DNA from: Pseudopyrenochaeta lycopersici
Lineage: Eukaryota; Ascomycota; Dothideomycetes; Pleosporales; Pseudopyrenochaetaceae
Assembly: GCA_003313425.1 (NCBI GenBank)
Contig: NHZP01000022.1
Span: 496,001 to 560,000 of the forward strand
DNA length: 64,000 bases
Reading direction: 5' to 3'
The notes below the pieces were generated by a model, which saw nothing but the letters and a program-made list of their open reading frames with translations, was not told the DNA's origin and searched no databases. A program made the position numbers and the translations under genes. This document shows positions 22,577-33,219 of this stretch, piece after piece (positions within the stretch are counted from its first letter, which is position 1; each line of letters starts with the position of its first letter).

Positions 22577-24808
22577 ATGAGCTACGCAGACTACCCAGAG
22601 ATCGAGGCTCACTATCGAAAGTGGAACCCAGCGGAATCAAACACCTCACGCATTTCGATTCTGCTCGCCATCCTTACCGGCGCATATGTTCTCTTAAAGG
22701 CTCTGGATCTCCTTGGATATCCTGTCTGGCTCTGGATACATCAGCTTGCGTACATGTCGGTCGATTTCCTACACTTGAACGGGCCGTCACCCGAACGTGA
22801 CGGCTCGGAAGCAAGCGACGACACTATGCAGCATGGAGGAGGTATGTTGGGTAGCATATTCGGCTTGAATCCCGGAAGCCTGCTTCAGAAAGGCGTCAGA
22901 GGCGTTGCGGGCGCTTTATCCCTGGGCTCTAGCGATGTCCCGCCAGGCTTGGGCAATGTAAGCAACTCTTGCTACCAGAACAGCGTCATACAAGGCCTCG
23001 CCTCCCTGCCTTCACTACGCGAATACCTTTCCAAGATCACGGCCGAACATACTTCTCTCACAACGGAAACTACCAACGGTGCGCTTCACGAAATGATCAG
23101 CAAACTCAACAACCCCGACAATCACGGTAAACACTTCTGGATACGCGGGAAGCTCATGTCGATGAGCACCTTCCAACAGCAGGACGCACAGGAGTACTAT
23201 AGCAAGGTTCTGGACGCGTTGGACGAGGAGGCTAAGAAAGCATCGAGCAGTAAGAGGCGATTCTCTGTCTCTTGGCTTGAAGCTACGAAGAGCTTAAGTG
23301 GCTTACCAGAGGCAGACGATGACCGAGGAAATGGTGTCAAAGATGGTGTAGAGACTGCTCAGCTGCCTAAGGAACAAGCAAAGATTCTGCCGAACCCTCT
23401 CGATGGGTTACTCGCCCAGCGTGTTGGTTGCGTCTCGTGCGGCTACTCGGAAGGTCTCTCGCTCATTCCATTCAACTGCGTCACGGTATCGTTGGGTAAG
23501 AATTATGGGTATGACATTCGTGAATGCCTTGATGAATATACGGCTTTGGAGTATATCGATGGTGTTGAATGCGCCAAGTGTACTCTGCTCAAGCTGAAGA
23601 ATACGCTTACACCTCTGGCCGCTAAGAATCCTGATTCACCATTCGCCGCGAGATTGAATGCCGTCCAAGAGGCGCTTGATGAAGAAGACTTCGAGGATAA
23701 GACATTGATTAAGAAGCTCAACGTAGCCAAAAAGAACTGGGTGCAAAGCATGAAGTCAAAACAGGCCGTTATTGCACGAGCACCAAAGTCTCTGGTCCTT
23801 CATGTCAACCGAAGTGGTTTCAATGAGATGACTGGAATGCCGTACAAGAACAGTGCTGGTGTTTCGTATCCGCGAATTCTGGACTTGGGCAACTGGTGCT
23901 TGGGTAACCAGCCGAGCGGTTCTCAGCACCCTGATATGTCAATGGAGGAATGGCCAAGGGATCCAAAACAGTCAATGCTTCCAGATTTGCAAAGCGAACC
24001 ATTGACAGCTTCACCCTTTCAGTACTCGCTTCGAGCTGCTGTGACACATTATGGCTCGCACGGGAGCGGACATTACGTTTGCTACCGGCCACATCCAAGG
24101 AGGACTAGTCAATTGAACCAAAGTATCGAAGGCGCAGAAGAAGCCGAAGCGGAGGTTGCGCAGGAAAATGTTCGCGAAGAGCAGTGGTGGCGTTTCAGTG
24201 ATGACAGTGTCTACGCCGTATCCGAAGCAGACGCCCACCAGGGCAATGTTTTCATGCTGTTCTATGAACGCAATGACATGTCCTCAACTTCGCCATCTCA
24301 GGAGCGGTACGAAGTATCAGAGGCGATCGCAGTCCCAGAAGATGCTCCGCTGCCGCCAACCGATATACTCCTGGAGACACGGAATCTTACAGATGAGGAC
24401 GCTGCGGAAGTCCCTCTACCAGATGACGACGACCTCTTAGATCTCATTTCGCCTGAGTCTTCTGTTTTCCCGCCAGTCACGCACAATTCTCCAGAATCAT
24501 TAAGAGTGGAAGACGAGAAGCCCCCAACAGCTTTCGGAGGCTTCGCATCACCCAGCGACACACTGGACCGATCCGTCATCGACGATGCTGACGATACAGA
24601 GACAGAGATGAGTGAAGCAGGTTCCGAAGATGCGCCCTCTACGCAACTTACATCCGATTATGAATCAGAAGCTGATATTTCCACGCCTCCGACGCCCAAA
24701 GCCATTCCCATTCCTCCTATTTCTCCTCATTTAATGCGTACAGCTGGCAATGCATCCGCAAGAGGGCAGGGAAGTAGAACCATCCTACCGCTGGTGTCTG
24801 CGACGTAG
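22577..24808 (+). CDS. Membrane-anchored ubiquitin-specific protease (Ubp1/USP-like)
   Basis: Intronless, 743 residues. A hydrophobic span at about residues 25-47 (RISILLAILTGAYVLL) near the N-terminus predicts a membrane anchor, as in yeast Ubp1. The catalytic Cys box is PGLGNVSNSCYQNSVIQGL with the nucleophile C132. The His box is YGSHGSGHYVCYRP with catalytic H499, followed by the Asp/Asn-box-like WWRFSDDSVYAVSEADA. A zinc-ribbon-like pair of CxxC motifs lies between them (CVSC and CAKC). The long acidic, Ser/Pro-rich C-terminal tail (about residues 580-743) is low complexity. It is expected to remove ubiquitin from proteins at the ER or another membrane. The ATG at 22577 was chosen because the open frame upstream begins with GTG only. 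Exact orthology within the USP family is not settled. Confidence 0.9.
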   Translation: MSYADYPEIEAHYRKWNPAESNTSRISILLAILTGAYVLLKALDLLGYPVWLWIHQLAYMSVDFLHLNGPSPERDGSEASDDTMQHGGGMLGSIFGLNPGSLLQKGVRGVAGALSLGSSDVPPGLGNVSNSCYQNSVIQGLASLPSLREYLSKITAEHTSLTTETTNGALHEMISKLNNPDNHGKHFWIRGKLMSMSTFQQQDAQEYYSKVLDALDEEAKKASSSKRRFSVSWLEATKSLSGLPEADDDRGNGVKDGVETAQLPKEQAKILPNPLDGLLAQRVGCVSCGYSEGLSLIPFNCVTVSLGKNYGYDIRECLDEYTALEYIDGVECAKCTLLKLKNTLTPLAAKNPDSPFAARLNAVQEALDEEDFEDKTLIKKLNVAKKNWVQSMKSKQAVIARAPKSLVLHVNRSGFNEMTGMPYKNSAGVSYPRILDLGNWCLGNQPSGSQHPDMSMEEWPRDPKQSMLPDLQSEPLTASPFQYSLRAAVTHYGSHGSGHYVCYRPHPRRTSQLNQSIEGAEEAEAEVAQENVREEQWWRFSDDSVYAVSEADAHQGNVFMLFYERNDMSSTSPSQERYEVSEAIAVPEDAPLPPTDILLETRNLTDEDAAEVPLPDDDDLLDLISPESSVFPPVTHNSPESLRVEDEKPPTAFGGFASPSDTLDRSVIDDADDTETEMSEAGSEDAPSTQLTSDYESEADISTPPTPKAIPIPPISPHLMRTAGNASARGQGSRTILPLVSAT

Positions 24809-25451
24809 ATCGCTCGTGGGGTGAAGCGCGCGAGAGTGGAATATTCTGGGAATTTTGGAGCAGTATGGGGTTGGAAGGATAACTTAGGAGAATCGGAATT
24901 TGGAAGACATCGAAATGACAATCGAGATGAGGAGTTTAGGGCAAGGATATCCTGCTTGGAGTTTGGTGGATAAGGCGTTCAAGTAACCTGTTGCCCGAAC
25001 AGGGTCAGGACGGCGTTCACACTTGCATTCTCATTGTATTTCTGCAGCGGTATTCAGCGTCATGGCTAATCATGACATGAAGTCAACAACATCTTGCAAT
25101 ACATCTGCACCCATTGATCACCAGTCATGTCCGAGTCGATTGGCCACACCACTCCACGTTGCTTGACCCCAAGAAGAGCTCCTCAAGCTCATCGTTTGCA
25201 TGCGAGGCGCATACGCTAACCAAAGACCCTGTCTGGCCCATCCAATCGTTCCGCCCTGGAAGCGAATGCACATCCCGTTCTGGGATTCAGCCCTCAGCTG
25301 GCTTGCAACGCAATCGCCATCTAGACTCGGAATTAAGGGTAGATATATAGCTACGGCAGGCTGATCCGTTATTGCTTGTTTTTTGCACCCTTAATCATTC
25401 GCAACAGCAAAGCGCAATATGCGCTGAACAGTCGCACACCAGTTAGAAGCA
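24809..25451. other. Intergenic region before the RING-finger gene
   Basis: About 640 bp between two plus-strand genes, holding the protease terminator and the promoter of the next gene. No other feature was supported. Confidence 0.5.
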
Positions 25452-28400
25452 ATGAGTACCGCCAAACCAAAAGACGAGGATGATGTGACTACGTTTTCGG
25501 GGTTTGGAAATTGTATGTTCGCTCCTCGGGAGCGAGTTATATGCGTGGGACATAGATACTGACTCTATGCTGTAACATCAGGGATGTCGACGTTCGAACC
25601 ACAGCCTGCTCCGCAATATCAAGAGGATGATGATCATCACCCTAACATTCACCAACAGCATTTTGTTCATGAGCTAGACAGCAATCAGTACGACTACCAT
25701 GAACTGGACGATAACTCGACCACTGTAGCCCAGAAGAAGACTCATATTGCAGAATTACCGGATACCCATGGCCATGTTGCGAAATTGCAAGGTAAAGATT
25801 GGAAACTGCCTTATCCACCTGATCCGGTTCCGGTTCCGGCTCCAATTCCAGCGCCTGGTCCTATATACAATCCATCGCCTCAACCTATCTACAGTCCGTC
25901 GCCTCAACCTATCTACAATCCATCGCCTCAACCTATATATAATCCATCGCCCCAACCGATATATAATCCAACACCCCAACCAATATACAACCCAATTCCT
26001 CAGCCTATCTACAATCCAACACCCCAACCTATCTACAATCCAACACCCCAACCTATCTACAATCCAACTCCTCAGCCGATCTATAATCCAACTCCTCAGC
26101 CCTTCTACAATCCAACCCCTCAGCCAATATACAATCCTAGCCCTCCACCACAACCGCCCCCAGTGATCAAAAGGAAAAAGATTTCAGAAACGAAGAGGAT
26201 TGTGTTCGTAGACATACCCGACCCGGTCTGCAGGATTGAAGTCAAAGGGCTGCGGAAGGTTGGTCAGAAGGGAGTATTCACAGAAACTGTGAGCTTATCG
26301 AGCTATGGGTTCTTGGATGATGTTGCTAAGAAATTGGGGAGTCTTGGTACAGTCCGATTCGTCTACAGGCGTGTCACTCGATGCTAATACGTAACTAAGG
26401 TTATCGGATTCCGCTTGGCTTCGCAACAGACCCTAAGAATGCGCAGTCATTGTCAGTACCCATAGGTATAAAAGAGGCAGCTTGGCCAATCGTCGTCACC
26501 TCTGCAAAACCTTGCTACGATCCAGATCTTGGACTCCGGATTCATATTGATGAGCCATTCTCAAACTTCCTGGCCCGTATCCAGCTCTCAGTAAAATGTG
26601 CAGACTCCCGCATACTCGTTAACGGTGGGGATCTCAAGATTGGTTTCCATCGGACATTACGGGTTCCTGAAGACGGTCGCACCCATAAGCTGCCAGCAAG
26701 CTTCGGCTATTTCCCCGTCCAAAACATCGCATCATATAATAAAAAGTTGCTGGCCAGTAAGAACGCTAGTTTGCTCGACATGGCAAGGAAAGGTGGCGTT
26801 TTCTTTCCAATCTTCCAGCGCGAAGCAATGTGGCTTTCCTTCGCCGCACGCAAGGAGAGCGAGTATAAGATACGTGTTTTTGTTGGTGGTGTAAATGTTA
26901 TTACTGGGAAGACATGGGATAACACCAGTAAGAGCAACTCGATGAGAGGTGACGATGATGATCAAGACTACATCCTCGTACCGCCACAGGAACATCTCGA
27001 TGGAATAGCAGTCGGCAATGGTATTGTTCGTCAATTTATTGCTATGCCTATCGGTAGCGGCTATTCAATCGAAAAGCAAATAACCGGCAAAGAAGATGTA
27101 GGTGGCCTACAGCTTGAAATCACGCCGCAAACTGGACGGCTGCATTTTTCCTATTACGGTCGAGGAATCAGCTGGCAAGACAGCGGAGAATCTGGCCCAA
27201 CAACACCGCGTACATATGGTCTGAGCGCTGGAGCGATGCTAAATATGACGCGCACTGGATCTCTAGGCAAAATGCCATTCCTCGGTGGTAAGGTGCGAAA
27301 GGAGCAGAAAAAGACACTACGCGAACTCATTGATCCGTTGTCCAAAGGCCGCATACTCCCATCGACAGCGATCACCGCGCTGTACCCTATTTCTCTTCAG
27401 ATTCAGTTACCAGGCACCTTTATGAAGCACAAAATCACTACACCGTCACTTTCGCCCTTGGAAAATATCGACACACTGATCAAACAAACAAAATACAAAG
27501 GCAAAGATTTAAGTGCCTTCAACCTGGCACACAATGAGATGCTATCGAAATACGACTCACTCTTAGGAGCAGGCTTGTTCGATGGAGCAATTCTGACTGC
27601 ATTTAAGAACTACAAGGGCGATTCGAGTCATCCTAGCGCTCCGCCACAGGCTCCAACTAGTGTGCCACAGCACTATTCCAGTCAGCCTTCGCACCCAGGC
27701 CATGGGTCGATGTATTCTGCTCCGCAACAAGACAACTACCAGGGGAATCAGCACGTCTATCCTGACAGTAGCGTCAATGTCATAGGAAGGCCACCTGCAG
27801 GACCACCTGTTCTACAGCAGTTATCCAGTCCAGCATCATATAATGCTTCACAGGGGTATGGCGTATCAGCGCCTCAACTGGTGGCAGAGCTTGGCATGGC
27901 ACCGACTTCACACCATGCATCAAGTGATGTTTATGAGCTAGGAAGCCCATCACTAGAATCGCCACCGCAAGAGTATCCAGGGGAAGGTTCTCCATCCTTC
28001 ACAACTAATTATTCGGCTCCTGGCGCTCCTGCCCAAAGTGCTCCTCAGCAGGCTTATGGTAGCCCCCCCTCGAGTCATTCACAACCAAACTATGGCCCAT
28101 CATCGCCTAATTTCACTACCCCAGCATCTTACGGTGCACCATCTTCACCAGCCTCATACTCTTCAGCTCCAATTGACGTGGGCTTCTCGGCTCCGCCGAT
28201 TCCGATTGATGCTCCGCGACCAACCAGCCAAGCAGCACCACCTTCCTTTGCATCCGCTCCTCAAACCCCTCATCCTAAGTCTTCGGTTAGTCATTCGGCT
28301 TCTTTCTCTATCGACTCACCAGTTGAGCAGACCTCTGCCGTTTCGCGCATCCCACTCAATTCCGCTCCACCAGCACCCAAACCGAAACCTCAGGAAATTG

Positions 28401-29026
28401 AATCCTGGGCCATGGGTCTCGCAGCCGGTGGCCGTCTAGCACAGCAAATCCATCTTGACCCCACACCAGCTGCTTACAGAACGAGCGGCCCCGCCGCTAC
28501 CGCGTTGATTAGTGTGCAGCTCTTGAACGCCGTCGCGTACGAAACGCTAACAGGCATGTTGTGTCCGCCCACTCCTATTACGCCAAAACAGTACACCGAA
28601 GCCGGCATTCCTTGGTTTGACACATACCAAAGTCACGCCAAATCCAGCAGTGGCGGAGCGGCTTTCGACTACGTTAAGAGCGTGTCAGAAATTGATAGTG
28701 CAGGGGCTATCCTGCCTGGCACAAGTGTTGCAACGACCCAAAAGGTAGCGTGTACATCGTGTCACCGCAATCTGTGCGATTGCATCTTGCGGCCGTGTAA
28801 TCATGCGTTCTGCGGAGGTTGTGTGAGGGAGAGGATGGTGCAGTCTTCGCCTGGGAATATCAATGTACTGCAGTGTATGGTTTGTCGGGTGATTGCAACG
28901 CAGGTACTGGGCTTTTCGGCACCAATGGCATTGCCTGGGCAGGAAGAGTGGCTGCCAGATACAGGAACGGATGTGATAATTAAAGCTGGGTGTTTTGGGA
29001 AAGGCGTGATTTTCGAGTTGGAGTGA
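25452..29026 (+). CDS. Large fungal RING-finger protein with proline-rich tandem repeats
   Basis: Three exons, 25452-25512, 25582-26346 and 26400-29026, give 1150 residues. Introns are 69 bp (GTATGT...CATCAG) and 53 bp (GTACAG...CTAAG, with a GCTAAT branch). The second intron is inferred: the frame stops at 26385-26387, and only the phase-1 GTACAG donor joins KLGSLG to YRIPLGFATDP with a normal intron length. Residues about 114-209 are twelve copies of an eight-residue PIYNPxPQ repeat. A conserved-looking globular region follows (about residues 220-580). Then comes a long Ser/Pro/Gln/Tyr-rich linker, and near the C-terminus a C3HC4 RING finger at about 1060-1105 (CTSC, RPCNHAFCGGC, CMVC). A ubiquitin ligase role is an inference from the RING. 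The middle domain was not recognised. Single-gene status depends on intron 2 being real. Confidence 0.75.
25860..26147 (+). repeat. 24-bp coding minisatellite, twelve copies
   Basis: Twelve tandem 24 bp units encode PIYN/S-P-S/T/I-PQ octapeptides in exon 2 of the RING-finger gene. Units 1-4 mostly carry Ser at position 6 and units 5-11 mostly Thr, suggesting stepwise local duplications. Unit 11 has Phe for Ile, and the last unit ends PSPP. Length variation between strains would stay in frame. Confidence 0.95.
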
Positions 29027-29152
29027 AGGAATTACAAGATGTAGATCACCGAAATGAATATCGACGATCGATGGGACCGTTACATTTAAACCGCTCGATT
29101 CATATTATTACTGCGCAGTCTGGTTATAGGCATAGAGAGCCATCATTAACGA

Positions 29153-32100
29153 TTAATCCTGTTTCCGACTTATTCTCGAGCTCATTCTCTTCACCAGCGT
29201 TTCATTGGAACTAGACGGACTACCATCCTGCGTGCTGACGACATGAAACGAGAAGTCTAGTTCACCAACCAATTTCTTAACAGCCCTGTGAACTCAATTA
29301 GCACTTTATTCCATCATCTTCCATAGCCTCCTTAACCTCCACAGAGAAGGGGAACGTGACTTACGCAAGCAACCTCTCGATATCCATATGTATACACCTC
29401 GTACTAATCGCCATGACTGCGAACGCAGCATAACCTGGCTCAGCGATATGTCTAAGGCTCAGAATATCATGATCGACTAACTCCAATTTCTTGCTGAGCT
29501 GGTAGCCAGGCGGGGCATGCAGATAAGGGGGGAGGGGTTGCCCGTTTGTGATGGACGAGGAAAGCATGGCGAGTAGCGACGTGATTTCATGGGAGGTGAC
29601 ATTTGCTTCGCCAATTATGCGGCGGAAGTCCTCGAACCATTGGTCTGAGGCTTGCTCTGAGAGTGCTGGGTCGGCTGAGTCCGAGGTTGAGGGATTGATA
29701 GAAGGGGGTGTGAAAGATCTAGATGCGTAGCCAAGCAGTGAAGTGTAATTTATGATACTAGTCAATGTTAGCCATCATCCTCGCTGATCAGGGAGGCATT
29801 CGCCGATAGTTAGGATACTTACTTCTCCAAATATCCAACGATTTTCTCATATTCCTTGGCCGGAAACTTGCCACCCAATGGGAACTCCCATCTCACAAAT
29901 CCAGCGTGCATCTTTAATCCCTGTACTGTAAGCATCTGTTTTGCAAACACCTTATTCCTTGCCTTCAGCAACGCGTAGCCCGGGCTCCCTTTGTCGTTTT
30001 CTTCGTCGCCTATATCACCTCTGATGCGTGCCATGACTTGCTCGTGCATGATACTGTAGAAATTGGCAGATAGATACAGTGCACCTCCCAGATTTTGTCG
30101 TACAGCACTGTGCTCAGTGATGGGGAAGGGGAATATTGTCCAGAAGAATGCAACAGCCAGGCCCCCAGCTACAGTCGCAAGCCTGTACGGCCCTAATTCA
30201 TAGATGGGGTAGGCAGGCTGGCCTGTAGTTGCTGTCGCAGCTGTAACACCAATCTTGCGGACCTGAAGTTCATAACCTACGATCATCGTTGCAGTCACGA
30301 CGCTGATCAAACCAACAATGACCAGATCCAAACGTTTGAGCGGTATGTAGAATCCCAGCGCTACGAATACCCAAACAAACACTAGGATACCTGCCGTGTG
30401 TTGGCCAGGTATGTACCAAATCAGCCACGCAACGATCATGGCGATGGCCGTGCCAGCAATCCGGAGAACAAATTGGAAAATGGACTGTCCAGCTGTGGGT
30501 GTCATGGAAATAGCGACCATGATAAGGGCCCACACAAGTCTCTGCTCTACGAAAAATGTCTGCGTTGCGCGCAGGAAGGCGACGATTGCTATCGACATGG
30601 TAGCACAGGCAGCGCGGAACCCAAATGAAGATTCTGGAGAGCCCAGGAAATGACTGAGGCTGCGTATGAGATTACCGAACCTCTCCCATGCATTTGCAGG
30701 GGGTAGATGTTCTGGATCCTTTTTGGACTTATACGCTTCACCCATGTATACTGTTGTATTATTGCGATCGAAGCCTGCGATAGTCGTCTCGTCGTCTTGG
30801 TTCGAGTCTTGGCTTTGGAAAATACTCTTCATCCACTTCTTGAAGCGCCTTGCGCCAGGCCAGATAAGTTTACTCTTTGTGGTTGCTTGGTCGTGTTCGT
30901 CTGCGAATTTGACGAATTCAAGAATTGCGCGGCTGATTGAATTTAATAGAAACATGACATAGAGCACCATGTACAGTTGCCTCTGGTCGCGCTTCCGGGT
31001 GGTGATGCTGGGTAGCTTCGCAAGCGTTTCGTCGTCCAAGGCACTGGGGCAAGTGAAGTAATCGGCGGCGAGCTTGATACCCTTGTTCTCAACCCAGTGG
31101 CGAAGTGTGGATTCTTTCGTACCGAAAAAGATCTTAGCTTGTTCTTCAAAATGAACTGCAAACCCCTGGTCTCCAGGCTTGATCATATCTCCCTTTGCTT
31201 CGGCATCATCTTGGTTTTGTCCCTTCTTCTTCTTCGGGACCTTGACAAGCTGTAGTTTCAGCATAATATGCATAAGTCCATCGTCGAGCGCTTGGAAGAT
31301 ATTGTTGAATGGCTCGTGGACGAATGTGAACATCTCGTTCCACTCGCTAACTGTCTTTTTGCGCATCTCCTCGTCATACTCGGTGTTCTCACCATCCCAG
31401 TGATTCATCTCAGCCACACGCTCGAAGAGGTCCATTACAGAACCCAGGCCAAGAACAGGCAATAAGATGGAACGTAAGTGTTTAAAAATAGCTTCCAGAT
31501 CGTCCGGCGTCAACTTTCCATACGCAATCTCTCGTTTCGCGAAGGGTAGGTCGGCGGTAAGCTTGCCATGCAACTCCTGTAACGCGCCCGTCATTTTTTT
31601 GATTGCAGCGATTTCTGGTTTGACCTTCGCCTTCTTCTCCTTCTTCTTCTTGTCGTTCTTGTCTTCAGGTACATATGTTTGCCCAAACATATCCCCACCC
31701 TCCAAAGCATGGATATAAGCTTTATGAGCACCTAGAGTACCCTTTAACAAACCAATGTATCCAGTGACTTCCTTCATTACGACTGTCCGGCATGTAATCG
31801 GAATAATAAAGAGACTGACGCCCGTTGCGAGCGCAAAGCCAGTCATGAACGCTTCGAGCAGTTTTTGGATGAACACCAGGCACTGTGGCACTGTCCGGAA
31901 CAGAATCCCAGTCGTCGCAGCAACATTGACCTGAATAGCGTACATGATTGTCGGAAAGGCCAATTGCGGGAATTTTGCTTTGATTGCATTGATGGCGTAG
32001 ATCTGGAAGAACAGCCATACGCAAAGAACCGCGCTCTGGCTAGAGTTGTATCTCTCGACTGGCGCACCAGGGACTGTGCTGTGTTCGCGAGCTTTGACAC

Positions 32101-32533
32101 CAGACCAGACCATGAGGAGTGCTATGGCGGATCCAATGCACGTTCCAAGGATATTCATGGTCATTGTTTGGATGAACTTTGCGCGTGGCATGATGCAGAA
32201 ACCTAGGATGGATATGATAGCGACCAGGTAGCCTAATGTCGTGTATGTTTGCGCAACCGCGTCGGCTTGATACATTGCAAGTGCAATTGTTGGCGGTAGC
32301 GCAGCTTTTCCCATCATCAAGAGCGTTCCTACGTCCAGACCGAGTTTGACCCATATTCTCTTGAAGATTGAAGGTTTCTTCTCCTTCTTTTCCTCTGATT
32401 TCGCATCTTCTGTAAGCCTTGTGTCTTGGTGATACCCATTGGCTGCTCCACGCTCTTCATTAGAGTTTTTCTTCCCACTGACATCCGCCTCTTCCCTCTC
32501 CAAAATGTCACGATCTATTGCGCTGGACGCCAT
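29153..32533 (-). CDS. Fungal FUSC/aromatic-acid-exporter-like membrane protein (DUF2421 family)
   Basis: Three exons, 32533-29823, 29757-29365 and 29285-29153, encode 1078 residues. Introns are 65 bp (GTAAGT...GACTAG) and 79 bp (GTAAGT...CACAG), both near the 3' end. The layout is two sets of about six membrane spans. The N-terminal set (about residues 55-260) contains GTLLMMGKAALPPTIALAMY and a segment ending FQIYAINAIKAKFP. The C-terminal set (about 630-800) contains ACATMSIAIVAFLRATQTFF and WALIMVAISMTPTAGQSIFQ. A cytosolic helical region lies between them, and a soluble C-terminal domain follows. This matches the fungal ER-transporter-like/FUSC/DUF2421 family related to brefeldin A sensitivity proteins and bacterial aromatic acid exporters. 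The substrate is unknown. The start at 32533 (MASSAIDRD) was preferred over upstream in-frame codons because it gives the normal charged cytosolic N-terminus. It is convergent with the RING-finger gene, 126 bp away. Confidence 0.88.
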
Positions 32534-33219
32534 CGTGACGCTCAATGCTCCAATGAGCCGCTCCAAATCATGTGCCAAAAAGTATGGTAAAGAATGAGCT
32601 GGGATGGCAATGAGATTGAGCCAGAAGATCGACACTTGAACAATCTCGCAACCCATGTCCGAAGCTCCGTTCTCCACCTCGTACGGCGCGAAGTTTCCAG
32701 TGCGGCCGAAGCTTGGACGTCATGGCCAGTAATGTGAGCGGATAAGCACCGCGCCAAGTCGACTTAATGCTTAGTCCGCGTCCTAAACTCAGCCCTTCCG
32801 GAGGGTCAGGAAGCTGCATCCGATTTAGAAAGTGGTTTTGACCCGGCTGAGAAATTTAATGGTGGTACAAAACAGTGCGTACGATTTGTAAAGCTTTGTC
32901 TTTCGGAAGTAGCGGTGTTGCATTGTCCACGGCCAAATTCGGTTACCGTAATCTAAACAAAGACAAGGATTCCCATGGTACACTTGCAAACCCAATCTGC
33001 GTTTGACTGCAATGGCTACTGCACCTAAGTGGTTAGTACTCTACAGGGCCACAAGAGATATCATCAGCACCGGCACCGCGCGAATGAGACACCAAGTACA
33101 CAGATTGGTCGCGATGTACTCATAATTAAGTGGGCACACTAAGAGGACGTGCGGGTATGCTATATTTGCTATGCACACCAAGCTCTCTCTTCAGATACGG
33201 ACACCTAAAATACAAGGCC
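32534..33219. other. Intergenic region between two minus-strand genes
   Basis: 686 bp with the promoter of the FUSC-like gene and the UTP8 3' region. Nothing else was supported. Confidence 0.5.

Noticed and set aside
32534..32677. Upstream start for the FUSC-like protein
   Set aside because: Would add 48 residues including a hydrophobic stretch and begins with GTG; the ATG at 32533 gives the normal cytosolic N-terminus.
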